Positions 54,469-63,826 of a stretch of 64,000 nt of DNA are shown piece after piece. Position numbers and translations under genes: made by a program. Positions within the stretch are counted from its first letter, which is position 1; every line of letters begins with the position of its first letter. The notes beneath the pieces were generated by a model. It was given only the letters and a program-made list of their open reading frames with translations, was not told the origin of the DNA and did no database searches. The DNA comes from Sinobaca qinghaiensis (GTDB lineage Bacteria; Bacillota; Bacilli; Bacillales; Marinococcaceae): positions 1 to 64,000 of the forward strand of contig NZ_RAPK01000011.1 of the NCBI RefSeq assembly GCF_003610495.1, written 5' to 3'.

Positions 54469-54771
54469 TTATTCCGGATGAGCGGTGTCTTCCATCCGTG
54501 GATTTGAAAAGTTCAGGTAGTCGATCGTTTCGTCATAAGTGATATCCATGCCGTCGATATACCACTGATCCTGAGTATTCACAAAAAACTGAATGCCGCT
54601 TTTTTCCAAGATATAAGCAGTATCTTCCGGTGTTTCCCTGCTTACACCGATCGAAAAACCGCCCGATCCGACGCCGCCGACCCGGACAAACAGCCTCAGG
54701 TAATCCCCTGGCTGCATCCCCATTTCCTTTTGATAATGCAGAGCCGCTGCTTCGCTGATGGATACGTGCAT
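54469..54771 (-). CDS. HesB/IscA-like protein without cysteines (YneR type)
   Basis: This 100-residue protein has the A-type Fe-S carrier fold: MHVSISEAAALHYQKEMG, YLRLFVRVGGVGSGGFSIGV and a C-terminal ITYDETIDYLNF. The three cysteines that bind iron-sulfur clusters in IscA are all absent, as in the YneR/HesB-like group of Bacillus. It therefore probably does not carry a cluster; its function is unknown. The ATG follows GGCGGGAT, a weak site. Confidence 0.8.
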   Translation of the reverse strand: MHVSISEAAALHYQKEMGMQPGDYLRLFVRVGGVGSGGFSIGVSRETPEDTAYILEKSGIQFFVNTQDQWYIDGMDITYDETIDYLNFSNPRMEDTAHPE

Positions 54772-54902
54772 GTTATCCCGCCTTTCCTTCGCCCCCTCTT
54801 TATATCACGAATAGAAAAATCTTTCAAAACTCCTGCCGCATTGTTTATACTGATAAAGAAAGTATTTCCAGTAACGAAGTACTTATATAGGAGGATGAAA
54901 CA

Positions 54903-56420
54903 ATGACCACACTTAATTCGGATTTAGAACAGGCATTCCGCAGTCATTTAAAGAAAATAAGTTCGTACGAACAGGCAATCAGCCTGTTAAACTGGGATTC
55001 GCGTACAGGCGCTCCCAAAAAAGGCATGGACGAACGGGCCGACGTTTCAGGCACAATGGCTACTGAGCTGTTTAAAATTAAAACGTCCGATGAAACGGCG
55101 AAATATTTACACGCGGTACTCGGCCACCAGGGGACAGATGTATCCGCCACGTCCAAACAGGCCGCCGCGGAGCTGAAAAAAGAATACGACCGTATGACGA
55201 AAATACCGGAAGACGAGTTTCAGGAATACAGCATTCTAACAGCGAAATCGGAGAACGTCTGGGAAGAAGCAAAAGAGGCGGATGACTTCGCCATGTTTGC
55301 CCCGTACCTGGAGAAAATTGTAGATTTCAGCCGGCGCTTTGCCGAACACTGGGGCTATGAGTCTCATCCATACAACGCCCTGCTCGAAGACTACGAGCCG
55401 GGAATGACGGTGGAAAAACTGGATGCCATTTTCGCCAAGGTGCGGGAAGGATTGATTCCACTCGTGGAAGGCGTTACGTCTTCTGATAAAAAACCAGAGA
55501 CTGATTTTCTATTTTCCACGTTTCCAAAAGACAAGCAGCGGGCGTTCAGCCTCGACGTATTAAAACAGATGACGTACGACTTTGAAGCCGGCCGCCTCGA
55601 TGAAACGGTCCATCCCTTTGCGATCGGCCTGAATCCAAACGACGTCCGCGTAACGACTAAATACGACGAATCCGATTTCCGTACAGCGGTATTCGGCACG
55701 ATTCACGAAGGCGGGCATGCGTTGTACGAACAGAACATTGGGGAGGAACTGGCCGGAACGATTTTAAGCGACGGCGCCTCGATGGGTATTCACGAATCCC
55801 AGTCCCTGTTCTGGGAAAACTTTGTCGGCAGGCATCCGAAATTCTGGGAGAAAAATTACGAGCTGCTTCAGACCTATGCACCGGACCAGTTTACCGGGGT
55901 ATCGCTGCATGATTTCTACCGGGCCATCAATGAAGCCAAACCGTCGTTGATCCGGATTGAAGCAGATGAGCTGACGTACTGCCTGCACATTATTCTCCGC
56001 TATGAAATGGAAAAGCAGCTGATTGAGGGCAGCCTGAAAGTAAAAGATCTTCCCAGGGTATGGAATGAAAAAATGCAGGAGTATTTAGGCGTCATCCCTC
56101 CGTCCAATGCTAAAGGCGTTCTTCAGGATGTCCACTGGGCGTTTGGGGCATTCGGCTACTTCCCCTCTTATGCGCTCGGCTATATTTATGCCGCGCAGTT
56201 AAAAGCAGCGATGGATAAGGATCTGCCGGCATTTGACGAGCTTGTTGAAAAAGGAGACCTGAAGCCGATCCGCGAGTGGATGACAAAGAATATTCATCAA
56301 TACGGCCGCAGCAGAACACCGATTGAGTTAATAAAAGAAGCCACCGGGGAAGACATTAATCCGGATTATTTACTGCAGTATTTATCAGAAAAATATAAAG
56401 ACCTGTATCAGTTCAGCTGA
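54903..56420 (+). CDS. ypwA: Metallo-carboxypeptidase, M32 family (YpwA)
   Basis: This 505-residue zinc carboxypeptidase trims C-terminal residues of peptides in the cytoplasm. The HExxH motif is HEGGH (268-272). The family motifs HPF, here ETVHPFAIGLNPNDVRVTT in part, and IRIEADELTY (third ligand Glu region) are present, as is GVLQDVHWA and FGYFPSYALG. Length matches B. subtilis YpwA (501). The ATG follows AGGAGGATG. The 3' end runs directly into a sigma-54 promoter for the next gene. Confidence 0.95.
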   Translation: MTTLNSDLEQAFRSHLKKISSYEQAISLLNWDSRTGAPKKGMDERADVSGTMATELFKIKTSDETAKYLHAVLGHQGTDVSATSKQAAAELKKEYDRMTKIPEDEFQEYSILTAKSENVWEEAKEADDFAMFAPYLEKIVDFSRRFAEHWGYESHPYNALLEDYEPGMTVEKLDAIFAKVREGLIPLVEGVTSSDKKPETDFLFSTFPKDKQRAFSLDVLKQMTYDFEAGRLDETVHPFAIGLNPNDVRVTTKYDESDFRTAVFGTIHEGGHALYEQNIGEELAGTILSDGASMGIHESQSLFWENFVGRHPKFWEKNYELLQTYAPDQFTGVSLHDFYRAINEAKPSLIRIEADELTYCLHIILRYEMEKQLIEGSLKVKDLPRVWNEKMQEYLGVIPPSNAKGVLQDVHWAFGAFGYFPSYALGYIYAAQLKAAMDKDLPAFDELVEKGDLKPIREWMTKNIHQYGRSRTPIELIKEATGEDINPDYLLQYLSEKYKDLYQFS

Positions 56421-56422
56421 TC

Positions 56423-56438
56423 TGGCATACAAATTGCA
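56423..56438 (+). promoter_or_regulatory. Sigma-54 (-24/-12) promoter of the thiolase gene
   Basis: TGGCATACAAATTGCA has GG (56424-56425) and GC (56436-56437) exactly 12 bases apart, matching TGGCAC-N5-TTGCW. It begins three bases after the ypwA stop. An activator of sigma-54 is encoded two genes on. Confidence 0.8.
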
Positions 56439-56446
56439 TAGTATAA

Positions 56447-56484
56447 AGAGAAAAGAGAAGAAAAAAGCACTTCTCTTTTTCTCT
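56447..56484 (+). terminator. Hairpin in the thiolase leader (possible ypwA terminator)
   Basis: AGAGAAAAGAGAAG/CTTCTCTTTTTCTCT can form a long A-T-rich stem, but only a weak T-tail follows. It lies just downstream of the sigma-54 start point, so it would also be in the thiolase transcript. Confidence 0.4.
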
Positions 56485-56507
56485 ATTCTAAAAAGGAGTC
56501 GATAAGA

Positions 56508-57686
56508 ATGAAAGAAGCTGTTATTGTAAGCGCAGCCAGAACACCGATCGGTAGTTTTGGAGGGGCGTTTCAGCATGTATCTGCTGTGGATCTGGGAAAA
56601 ACCGCGGTAAAGGAAGCGGTAAGACGGGCCGGCCTCCCGCCGGAAGCGATTGAAGAAGCTGTACTCGGAAATGTCCTGTCCGCCGGACTGGGCCAGAACG
56701 TTGCCCGCCAGATTGCTGTTCATGCCGGGCTTCCTTATACCGTACCGGCGATGACGATTAATAAAGTATGCGGATCGGGCCTTAGAAGCGTCAGCATGGC
56801 CGCCCAGTTTATTAGAGCCGGAGATGCGGAAGTAGTGCTTGCCGGCGGCGCCGAGTCCATGAGCAACGCTCCCTATGTAATGCCTAAAGCACGCTGGGGT
56901 ACAAGGATGGGGAGCGCGGAGATGGTGGACACGATGCTTCAGGACGGCCTGATCGATGCGTTTGAACCCATTCATATGGGCATTACCGCTGAAAATATTG
57001 CGGAGCGCTGGTCGTTCAGCAGAAGAGAGCAGGATGAATTTGCCCTGCGCAGCCAGCAGCGGGCAGCGGCGGCGATTGATAACGGCTATTTTGAAGAAGA
57101 AATTGTACCGGTGGAGGTACCGCAGCGAAAGGGAGAAGCGGTTACCGTTACCGTGGATGAACATCCCAAAAAAGATATGACGATGGAAAAGCTGGAAAAA
57201 CTGCGGCCGGCGTTTAAAAAAGACGGCACCGTGACGGCAGGTAATGCATCCGGATTAAATGACGGGGCGGCGGCGCTCGTGGTGATGTCAAAGGACAGAG
57301 CGCAGGCTCTTGGATTAACCCCGTTGGCTACGATTGTATCGTACGGCAATGCCGCACTTGATCCGGCTGTTATGGGATATGGTCCGGTACCGGCTTCCCG
57401 CCAGGCGCTTGAACGGGCCGGCCTGACGATGGATGACATTGACCTGGTAGAAGCAAACGAAGCGTTCGCTTCCCAGTCGCTTGCGGTTGCCCAGGATCTG
57501 CAGATTGATGCCGATAAAATTAATGTAAACGGAGGGGCCATTGCGCTTGGCCATCCTATTGGCGCTTCCGGCGCCCGGGTTCTCACTTCGCTTTTGTACG
57601 AGATGAAGCGCCGGGACGTGAAAAGAGGGCTGGCGGCGCTCTGCATTGGCGGCGGCCAGGGCACTGCGATCATTGTAGAAAGATAA
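56508..57686 (+). CDS. Acetyl-CoA C-acetyltransferase (thiolase)
   Basis: This 392-residue thiolase cleaves acetoacetyl-CoA to two acetyl-CoA, or runs in reverse. The nucleophile Cys88 is in [11 protein letters not shown], the active His in [15 protein letters not shown] and the second Cys in [20 protein letters not shown] is also typical. The ATG follows AAAAGGAGTC. A sigma-54 promoter and the neighbouring CoA-transferase/permease operon place it at the end of 3-hydroxybutyrate or acetoacetate breakdown. Confidence 0.95.
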   Translation: MKEAVIVSAARTPIGSFGGAFQHVSAVDLGKTAVKEAVRRAGLPPEAIEEAVLGNVLSAGLGQNVARQIAVHAGLPYTVPAMTINKVCGSGLRSVSMAAQFIRAGDAEVVLAGGAESMSNAPYVMPKARWGTRMGSAEMVDTMLQDGLIDAFEPIHMGITAENIAERWSFSRREQDEFALRSQQRAAAAIDNGYFEEEIVPVEVPQRKGEAVTVTVDEHPKKDMTMEKLEKLRPAFKKDGTVTAGNASGLNDGAAALVVMSKDRAQALGLTPLATIVSYGNAALDPAVMGYGPVPASRQALERAGLTMDDIDLVEANEAFASQSLAVAQDLQIDADKINVNGGAIALGHPIGASGARVLTSLLYEMKRRDVKRGLAALCIGGGQGTAIIVER

Positions 57687-57698
57687 CGATTCTCCCTG

Positions 57699-57736
57699 CC
57701 TGTTTGGTATACTAAAAACATACCGGACAGGTTTTT
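57699..57736 (+). terminator. Terminator of the thiolase gene
   Basis: A 12-bp stem with G-U pairs (57699-57710 with 57720-57731), nine-base loop, then five T. Confidence 0.8.
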
Positions 57737-57763
57737 AATGTATACACACAGGGGGACAGACTA

Positions 57764-59746
57764 ATGAACCGACCGATTGATCTGCAGACATTCGCCTGTA
57801 CACTTCAGGAAACAACAACTATCAAAGAAGCGGCTTTTTTATTCAAAGAGCACGGGACAGCAGAGCTTCCGGTGCTTAATGAGCAGCAGCAGTTTATCGG
57901 CCTGCTTCATCAAAATACATTGTTCGACACGGTCATCCAGGGCATTTCCCCGGAGGAGCCGATCCGCAGCTGGGTCGAGCCGGAAGCTTCGGGGCTGTAT
58001 ATTCCTTCCTGTGAAGCAGGGGGGCGAATTGCCTGTTATGAGGGAGCCGTTTTCGCGGGGCTGGTTCCTCTTGCTCCGCTCATAAAAGAAAACAAACGAC
58101 TGCAGACGATGCTCGCGATGGCGCCGCTCCAGATCTGGATTACCGACAGGGAAGGCACGGTGTTATTTACCAATGACGGAGAGCCGCCGCTGTTTACACA
58201 GGAAGAGTGGAGCCGCGTGCAGACGTCTGAAGCAGCGAGGCTGTCTATACATGTGTCGGCCGCAGATAAAACGTATACGGTGGAAAAACAGCGGTCTGCC
58301 GAGGAAGATGGGCTTGTCTTCTATTACGCGATGCGGGCCGAAGCGGCCAACAGTGCAGGAGAAGAGCGGGCGGAGCTTCTGGAAATGATCTACGAATATT
58401 TATACGATGGCATTATTACCGTGGACAAAGAGGGTTATGTGACGATGCTGAGCAAAGAATACGGGGAGTTTCTCGGCGTTAACCCTGAAGAAATGATCGG
58501 CCGGCACTGCACGGAAGTGATTGAAAACACAAGGATGCACATTGTCGCCAAAACCGGCAAGCCGGAAATCGCCGATTTTCAAAAATTAAAAACGGGCTAT
58601 ATGGTTGCTACCCGTGTACCAATTATAAAAAATGGTGAAATCACCGGAGCGCTCGGCAAAGTCCTTTTTAAAAATATTACCGGCGTGAAAGGACTGCAGA
58701 CGCGCATCCAGCAGATGGAGAAGGAATGGAAGCACTACAAAGGAGAATGGCAGGAACAGAATACGTCCCGCTACCAGCTCGATGATATTATCGGCACCCA
58801 TGAGGCGATGGTACAGACAAAGCAGATGGCGCACCAGGCCGCCCAGGGCGATTCCAATGTGCTGCTGCTCGGGGAGAGCGGTACGGGTAAAGAGCTGTTT
58901 GCCCATGCGGTGCATGGAGCAAGCTCTCGTGCTGCCGGTCCTTTTGTCAAAGTAAACTGCGCGGCTATTCCTCCGGAGCTGCTCGAATCAGAGCTGTTCG
59001 GCTACGTGGAAGGCTCTTTTACCGGAGCCCGGAAAGGCGGCAAAAAAGGAAAATTTGAGGCCGCACAGCACGGCACGATTTTTCTTGATGAAATCGGGGA
59101 GCTTCCGCTTCATATGCAGGTGAAATTTCTGCGGGTTCTCCAGGAAAAGGAAGTAGAAAAGGTCGGAGACATCCGCTCCACGCCCGTTGATATCCGCGTT
59201 GTTGCTGCGACCAACCGGGACCTGGAAACGATGGTGGAGCATAACGAATTCCGGCTTGATCTTTACTACCGGCTGAATGTGATGCCTATTACGATACCAC
59301 CGCTGCGGGAGCGGAAATCCGATATTCTCCTTCTGGTGGAAGCGGCGCTTAAACGGATTACCGAGCTGATGGGTAAACCGGTGCAAGGCCTGTCCGAACA
59401 GGCCGACCGGCTGCTGCTTGAGTATAGCTGGCCGGGAAACGTCCGCGAACTGGAAAATGTGCTGGAGCGGGCAGTTAATATGGCGCCGGTAAATGAGACG
59501 ATCACACCAGCACACCTGCCGAACAAACTGCTTCAGGGCAGAACGGCCGCTCCTATACGCACTCTTCAGGAAACGGTGCAGCTTGCAGAAAAAGAGGCGC
59601 TGGCCGGGGCCCTGCGATACGCCAGCGGCAACAAAAGCTATGCAGCCAAGCTGCTTGGCATCAGCCGGACCGCTTTTTACGACAAGTGGAAACGGCTGGA
59701 AGACGGTGATCGTCCGGAAATACGTACACACTTCGTTAGAAAATAA
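57764..59746 (+). CDS. Sigma-54-dependent activator of the ketone-body locus
   Basis: This 660-residue enhancer-binding protein has an N-terminal CBS-like region (about 1-115), two PAS-like segments (about 120-190 and 205-315), an AAA+ domain and a C-terminal Fis-type HTH (NKSYAAKLLGISRTAFYDKW). Walker A is GESGTGKE (from about 370), and the sigma-54 contact loop reads GSFTGA (417-422), a known variant of GAFTGA. Walker B is TIFLDEIGEL. It lies between two genes with -24/-12 promoters, so it probably activates both when an acid or CoA intermediate binds the sensor part. The ATG follows CAGGGGGAC. Confidence 0.9.
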   Translation: MNRPIDLQTFACTLQETTTIKEAAFLFKEHGTAELPVLNEQQQFIGLLHQNTLFDTVIQGISPEEPIRSWVEPEASGLYIPSCEAGGRIACYEGAVFAGLVPLAPLIKENKRLQTMLAMAPLQIWITDREGTVLFTNDGEPPLFTQEEWSRVQTSEAARLSIHVSAADKTYTVEKQRSAEEDGLVFYYAMRAEAANSAGEERAELLEMIYEYLYDGIITVDKEGYVTMLSKEYGEFLGVNPEEMIGRHCTEVIENTRMHIVAKTGKPEIADFQKLKTGYMVATRVPIIKNGEITGALGKVLFKNITGVKGLQTRIQQMEKEWKHYKGEWQEQNTSRYQLDDIIGTHEAMVQTKQMAHQAAQGDSNVLLLGESGTGKELFAHAVHGASSRAAGPFVKVNCAAIPPELLESELFGYVEGSFTGARKGGKKGKFEAAQHGTIFLDEIGELPLHMQVKFLRVLQEKEVEKVGDIRSTPVDIRVVAATNRDLETMVEHNEFRLDLYYRLNVMPITIPPLRERKSDILLLVEAALKRITELMGKPVQGLSEQADRLLLEYSWPGNVRELENVLERAVNMAPVNETITPAHLPNKLLQGRTAAPIRTLQETVQLAEKEALAGALRYASGNKSYAAKLLGISRTAFYDKWKRLEDGDRPEIRTHFVRK

Positions 59747-59793
59747 ACAACTGTCCTTATTTACGCACACTTATAATGACTACGCTTTCATTT

Positions 59794-59813
59794 TGTGCGG
59801 GATATCGGACACA
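59794..59813. promoter_or_regulatory. Candidate enhancer (UAS) for the sigma-54 activator
   Basis: TGTGCGGGATATCGGACACA is a 20-base dyad with TGTG/CACA ends and a GATATC centre. It lies about 160 bases before the -24 box, a usual enhancer distance. No second copy was found before the thiolase promoter. Confidence 0.4.
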
Positions 59814-59922
59814 TTTTGCTTAATGAGCCGATACCAGCTTCAAAAAATCAAAAAAACAATATTCTTAAATGACATGATTCTCCCCTGCAAGGACATGATT
59901 GTATCACTTTAAAGGCAGAACG

Positions 59923-59952
59923 AAGATAATCCAGCCGGATTATCTTTTTTTT
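59923..59952 (+). terminator. Terminator of the activator gene
   Basis: AAGATAATCC, loop AGCC, GGATTATCTT, then seven more T. Confidence 0.9.
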
Positions 59953-59969
59953 CGTGCAGATGTAAATGT

Positions 59970-59985
59970 TGGCATGTATCTTGCA
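59970..59985 (+). promoter_or_regulatory. Sigma-54 (-24/-12) promoter of the CoA-transferase operon
   Basis: TGGCATGTATCTTGCA has GG (59971-59972) and GC (59983-59984) 12 bases apart, a close match to consensus. It lies 40 bases before the CoA-transferase start. Confidence 0.85.
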
Positions 59986-59994
59986 ATTGTATAA

Positions 59995-60008
59995 TGTAAG
60001 CGAATACA
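59995..60008 (+). promoter_or_regulatory. Probable cre site downstream of the sigma-54 promoter
   Basis: TGTAAGCGAATACA matches 13 of 14 cre positions. At about the start point it could act as a CcpA roadblock, as for other sigma-54 catabolic operons of Bacillus. Confidence 0.5.
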
Positions 60009-60025
60009 CAAGGAGGATATTCATC

Positions 60026-61597
60026 ATGTCAAAAGTAATGAGCGTAGAAGAGGCCGTAGGAATGATCCCAAACGGTGCGACGGTGGCGACCGGGGGGTTT
60101 GTCGGCAACGGCCATCCGGAAGCATTAACGAAAGCACTCGGCCGGCGGTTTGAACAGGAACAACAGCCGATCGATTTGACGCTGGTGTATGCAGCCGGCC
60201 AGGGTGACGGCGCAGACAAAGGGCTGAACAATCTCGGCCATGAACGTCTGATCAAAAAAGTAATCGGCGGCCACTGGGGACTTGCCCCCAAACTGGCAAA
60301 GCTTGCCATAGAAAACAAAATCGAAGCCTATAACCTTCCTCAGGGAGTCATTACTCATTTGTTCCGGGATATTGCAGCTAAAAAGCCGGGCCTGCTGACC
60401 CATGTCGGTTTGAAAACATTCGTGGATCCAAGGCTCGACGGCGGCAAGCTGAATACAAAAAGCACCGAAGACCATGTGGAACTGTTTCCGGTCAATGGAA
60501 CCGACTACTTATTTTATAAAACGTTTCCTATTCATGTGGCATTAATCCGGGCAACGTATGCCGATGAAAATGGCAATGCTTCCATGGAAAAGGAAGCGGC
60601 AACGCTCGAGGTGCTTTCGATTGCCCAGGCAGCCAAAAATTCAGGCGGTATCGTTATTCTGCAGGTGGAAAAAGTGGTGGAAGCCCGGACGCTGCAGACA
60701 AGGCTTACTAAAATCCCCGGAATATACGTAGATGCGATCGTTGAAGCTCCCCTCGAGGATCACATGCAGACAAACGGCGAGCAGTACAATCCGGCCTACA
60801 GCGGAGAGATTCGTACGTCGGTGCATTCTCTGGCACGACTGCCGCTGACCGAACGAAAAGTGATTGCGAGACGTTCGGTGATGGAGCTGGTGCCGCATGC
60901 TATTACAAACCTGGGCATCGGCATGCCGGAGGGCGTGGCAATGGTAGCCAACGAAGAGGGAGTCGGACGAGATCTCCGCCTGACGCTTGAATCCGGACCG
61001 ATCGGCGGCATACCGGCCGGTGGGAAAAGCTTCGGGGCCTCCACCAACCCAGACGTTATTATTGACCAGCCGTATCAATTTGATTTTTATGACGGCGGCG
61101 GCCTGGATGTGGCATTTCTCGGACTGGCCCAGCTCGATGCGTCCGGAAACGTCAACGTCAGTAAATTCGGCCCGAAAATAGCCGGTGCCGGCGGGTTTAT
61201 TAACATCTCCCAGAATGCCAAAAAAGTAGTATTCTGCGGAACATTTACCGCAGGCGGCCTGAAAACCCGGGTAGAGAATGGAAAGCTTACGATAGAACAG
61301 GAAGGAACATTTCCTAAGTTTGTAAAACAGGTGGAACACGTCACCTTCAGCGGCGACTATGCCAGTGAAGTAAAACAGGAGGTATTTTACATTACCGAGC
61401 GGGCCGTGTTTGAACTGCGTCCGGAAGGTCTTCTGCTGACAGAAACAGCTCCGGGCATTGACCTGGAAAAGGATATACTCGCACACATGGATTTCATCCC
61501 GCTGATGGCGGAGCCGCTTCGGACGATGGATGTCCGGCTGTTTTCGGAAGCCGTCATGGGAATCGCCGAGCCGCAGGATAATCCCGTGGTTCAATAA
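60026..61597 (+). CDS. Single-chain acyl-CoA:acetate/3-ketoacid CoA-transferase
   Basis: This 523-residue family I CoA-transferase is of the fused form (YdiF/propionate CoA-transferase type). The N-terminal alpha-like half has [16 protein letters not shown]. The beta-like half has [16 protein letters not shown] and the catalytic Glu322 in TLESGPIGG. It would move CoA onto acetoacetate or 3-hydroxybutyrate. The ATG at 60026 follows AAGGAGGA; an upstream in-frame ATG overlaps the -24/-12 promoter and is rejected. It is first gene of a three-gene operon. Confidence 0.9.
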   Translation: MSKVMSVEEAVGMIPNGATVATGGFVGNGHPEALTKALGRRFEQEQQPIDLTLVYAAGQGDGADKGLNNLGHERLIKKVIGGHWGLAPKLAKLAIENKIEAYNLPQGVITHLFRDIAAKKPGLLTHVGLKTFVDPRLDGGKLNTKSTEDHVELFPVNGTDYLFYKTFPIHVALIRATYADENGNASMEKEAATLEVLSIAQAAKNSGGIVILQVEKVVEARTLQTRLTKIPGIYVDAIVEAPLEDHMQTNGEQYNPAYSGEIRTSVHSLARLPLTERKVIARRSVMELVPHAITNLGIGMPEGVAMVANEEGVGRDLRLTLESGPIGGIPAGGKSFGASTNPDVIIDQPYQFDFYDGGGLDVAFLGLAQLDASGNVNVSKFGPKIAGAGGFINISQNAKKVVFCGTFTAGGLKTRVENGKLTIEQEGTFPKFVKQVEHVTFSGDYASEVKQEVFYITERAVFELRPEGLLLTETAPGIDLEKDILAHMDFIPLMAEPLRTMDVRLFSEAVMGIAEPQDNPVVQ

Positions 61598-61611
61598 AAG
61601 GAGGAAAAAGC

Positions 61612-62895
61612 ATGTTTGGAATAATACTGGGATTGGTTGTGTTGATGGTACTGGCTTACATGGGCTGGTCAATTATCTGGGTGGCACCGATTGCCGCCGG
61701 CGTCGTAGCCGTGTTTGGAGGACTGAATCTGCTTGATGCCTATACCGATACGTATATGAGCGGATTTGTCGGATTTGCCGAGCAGTGGTTTCCGGTCTTT
61801 CTGCTTGGAGCCATATTTGGAAAACTGATGGAAGACACGGGCATGGCCCGTTCGGTGGCGATGGCCCTCAGCCGCTTTATCGGTACGAAACGCGCCATAC
61901 TGAGCGTAGTGGTTTCTGCCGCTATCCTGACATACGGCGGCGTCAGCCTGTTTGTTGTCGTGTTTGCCGTCTACCCGCTGTCGCTTGCTTTATTCAGAGA
62001 AGCCAATATCACGAGAAAGCTGATTCCACCGACCATTGCATTAGGAGCCATTACGTTTACGATGACTGCTCTTCCCGGGACTCCGCAGATTCAGAACCTG
62101 ATACCGATTGCTTCGTTTGAAACGACCGCGATGGCGGCTCCTATAATGGGCCTCGCAGCGGCGGCAGTTATGGGTGTCGGCGGGTACTTGTACCTGCGCT
62201 GGCGCGAAAAAAAGCTTACCGCCCAGGGAGAAGTATTCACGGAGCCCAAAGACAAAAAAATAGTAGAAGATAATGGGAAAACCCCGCTGTTTTTATTGTC
62301 CATTCTACCGCTTTTAGTCGTACTTGTGACGTTAAATATATTCGGCTGGGACATTGTAGTGTCGCTTATTTCCGGCATTGTGCTTATTCTTCTGCTTAAT
62401 CTCGACAAATGGAAAGGATATATAAAAGCTATGAACGCCGGCGCTTCCGGCTCTGTTCTTGCGATTATTAACACAAGCGCGGCCGTTGGGTTTGGTACCG
62501 TGGTGCAGAACGTGCCCGGCTTTGACCGGTTAACCGAGCTGCTTCTCGGCGTGCGCGGAAGCCCGCTCATTTCCGAAGCAATTGCCGTCAATATTCTCGC
62601 AGGGGCCACCGGCTCTGCGTCAGGCGGGATGGGTATCGCGCTTGAAGCACTGGGTGAACAGTATTACCAGCTGGCGCTTGAAACCGGCATCAGTCCGGAA
62701 GCCTTTCACCGCGTCGCTTCGCTGTCTTCGGGCGGACTGGACGCACTTCCGCATAACGGAGCTATATTAACCTTGTTAGCTGTAACCGGCATGACGCATC
62801 GGGATTCCTACAAAGACATCTTTGTCGTTGCAGTGGCAATTCCTATCCTTGCCACCGTGGTAGCCATTATTCTTGCAAGCATCGGTCTTGTCTAA
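61612..62895 (+). CDS. GntP-family permease (3-hydroxybutyrate/organic acid)
   Basis: This 427-residue inner-membrane carrier has about 12 helices and GntP-family blocks: GAIFGKLMEDTGMARSVA in part, TYGGVSLFVVVF, ATGSASGGMGIALE and LPHNGAIL. GntP members carry gluconate or short hydroxy acids. Next to a CoA-transferase and a dehydrogenase, D-3-hydroxybutyrate or acetoacetate is the likely substrate. The ATG follows AAAGGAGGA, 14 bases after the transferase. Confidence 0.9.
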   Translation: MFGIILGLVVLMVLAYMGWSIIWVAPIAAGVVAVFGGLNLLDAYTDTYMSGFVGFAEQWFPVFLLGAIFGKLMEDTGMARSVAMALSRFIGTKRAILSVVVSAAILTYGGVSLFVVVFAVYPLSLALFREANITRKLIPPTIALGAITFTMTALPGTPQIQNLIPIASFETTAMAAPIMGLAAAAVMGVGGYLYLRWREKKLTAQGEVFTEPKDKKIVEDNGKTPLFLLSILPLLVVLVTLNIFGWDIVVSLISGIVLILLLNLDKWKGYIKAMNAGASGSVLAIINTSAAVGFGTVVQNVPGFDRLTELLLGVRGSPLISEAIAVNILAGATGSASGGMGIALEALGEQYYQLALETGISPEAFHRVASLSSGGLDALPHNGAILTLLAVTGMTHRDSYKDIFVVAVAIPILATVVAIILASIGLV

Positions 62896-62923
62896 TACAC
62901 AGAAAAGAAAGGATCAGGATAAT

Positions 62924-63667
62924 ATGAAACGACTAGAAGGAAAAACAGCCGTTATTACAGGAGGCGGGCGCGGCATTGGCGCGGCGACTGCCGGAAAATT
63001 CCTCGAAGAAGGCGCCAACGTTGTCGTTGTTGACGTGAATCAGGACGACCTTGATCATGTGGTTAACGAAGCGGGAGAGCAACAGGAACGAATACTCGGC
63101 ATTAAAGCAGATATTACGAGCAAACAGGATATAGATCATGTATTAGCGGAAAGTGTCCGGACTTTTACCCGCGTGGATATTCTGATCAATAACGCCGGCA
63201 TTACAGCGGATTCCCAGCTGTTAAAAATGGAGGAAGAAGACTGGGACAAGGTGATAAACGTTAATTTAAAAGGCGTTTTTCTAATGACCCAAAAGGCGGC
63301 CGCTTTGATGAAAGAGCAGCAGTCCGGCGTCATCCTCAATGCGTCCTCCGTTGTTGGTGTTTACGGGAATTTCGGGCAGACCAACTACGCGGCTTCCAAA
63401 TTTGGGATTAATGGCATGACCAAAACGTGGGCAAAGGAACTCGGCCGGTATAAAATCAGAGTAAATTCCGTAGCTCCGGGTTTTATATTGTCACCGATGA
63501 CAGAAAAGATGCCGGAAAAAGCATTAACTATGATGAAAGAAAAAGCGGTGCTCGGCACGCTTGGCAGACCAGAAGACATTGCCAATGCCTACGCTTTTCT
63601 CGCATCAGATGAAGCGTCGTTTATTACAGGAGCCGTTCTGAATGTAGACGGCGGCGCGGTGATATAG
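62924..63667 (+). CDS. SDR: 3-hydroxybutyrate dehydrogenase / acetoacetyl-CoA reductase-like
   Basis: This 247-residue SDR has TGGGRGIGAA, NNAGIT, catalytic Ser in NASSVVG and YAASK. It is FabG/PhaB-like. In this operon it would interconvert 3-hydroxybutyrate (or its CoA ester) and acetoacetate. Which of the two it uses cannot be told from motifs. The ATG at 62924 follows AAAGGATCAGG; an in-frame start at 62873 lies in the permease gene. Confidence 0.9.
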   Translation: MKRLEGKTAVITGGGRGIGAATAGKFLEEGANVVVVDVNQDDLDHVVNEAGEQQERILGIKADITSKQDIDHVLAESVRTFTRVDILINNAGITADSQLLKMEEEDWDKVINVNLKGVFLMTQKAAALMKEQQSGVILNASSVVGVYGNFGQTNYAASKFGINGMTKTWAKELGRYKIRVNSVAPGFILSPMTEKMPEKALTMMKEKAVLGTLGRPEDIANAYAFLASDEASFITGAVLNVDGGAVI

Positions 63668-63678
63668 AATAGAATACA

Positions 63679-63715
63679 AAACCGGGGGGCCCGCACCATG
63701 CCCTCCGGTTTTTTT
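63679..63715 (+). terminator. Terminator of the ketone-body operon
   Basis: ACCGGGGGGC/GCCCTCCGGT is a 10-bp stem with one G-U pair and a nine-base loop, then seven T. Confidence 0.85.
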
Positions 63716-63826
63716 GTTGTACCTTTTTATTTGTAAAGGACTGGGAGATGAAATATGATTAGGTCAGCTTTCCTTACCCTGTATGCACGGCAACAGGCGA
63801 CTATGACCAAGAAAGGGCTTGACGAC

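Noticed and set aside
58988-59770. Antisense open frame of 260 codons
   Set aside because: It is opposite the AAA+ and HTH parts of the sigma-54 activator; no protein family recognised.
60641-61672. Antisense open frame of 343 codons
   Set aside because: It is opposite the CoA-transferase, whose catalytic motifs are intact; no start signals.
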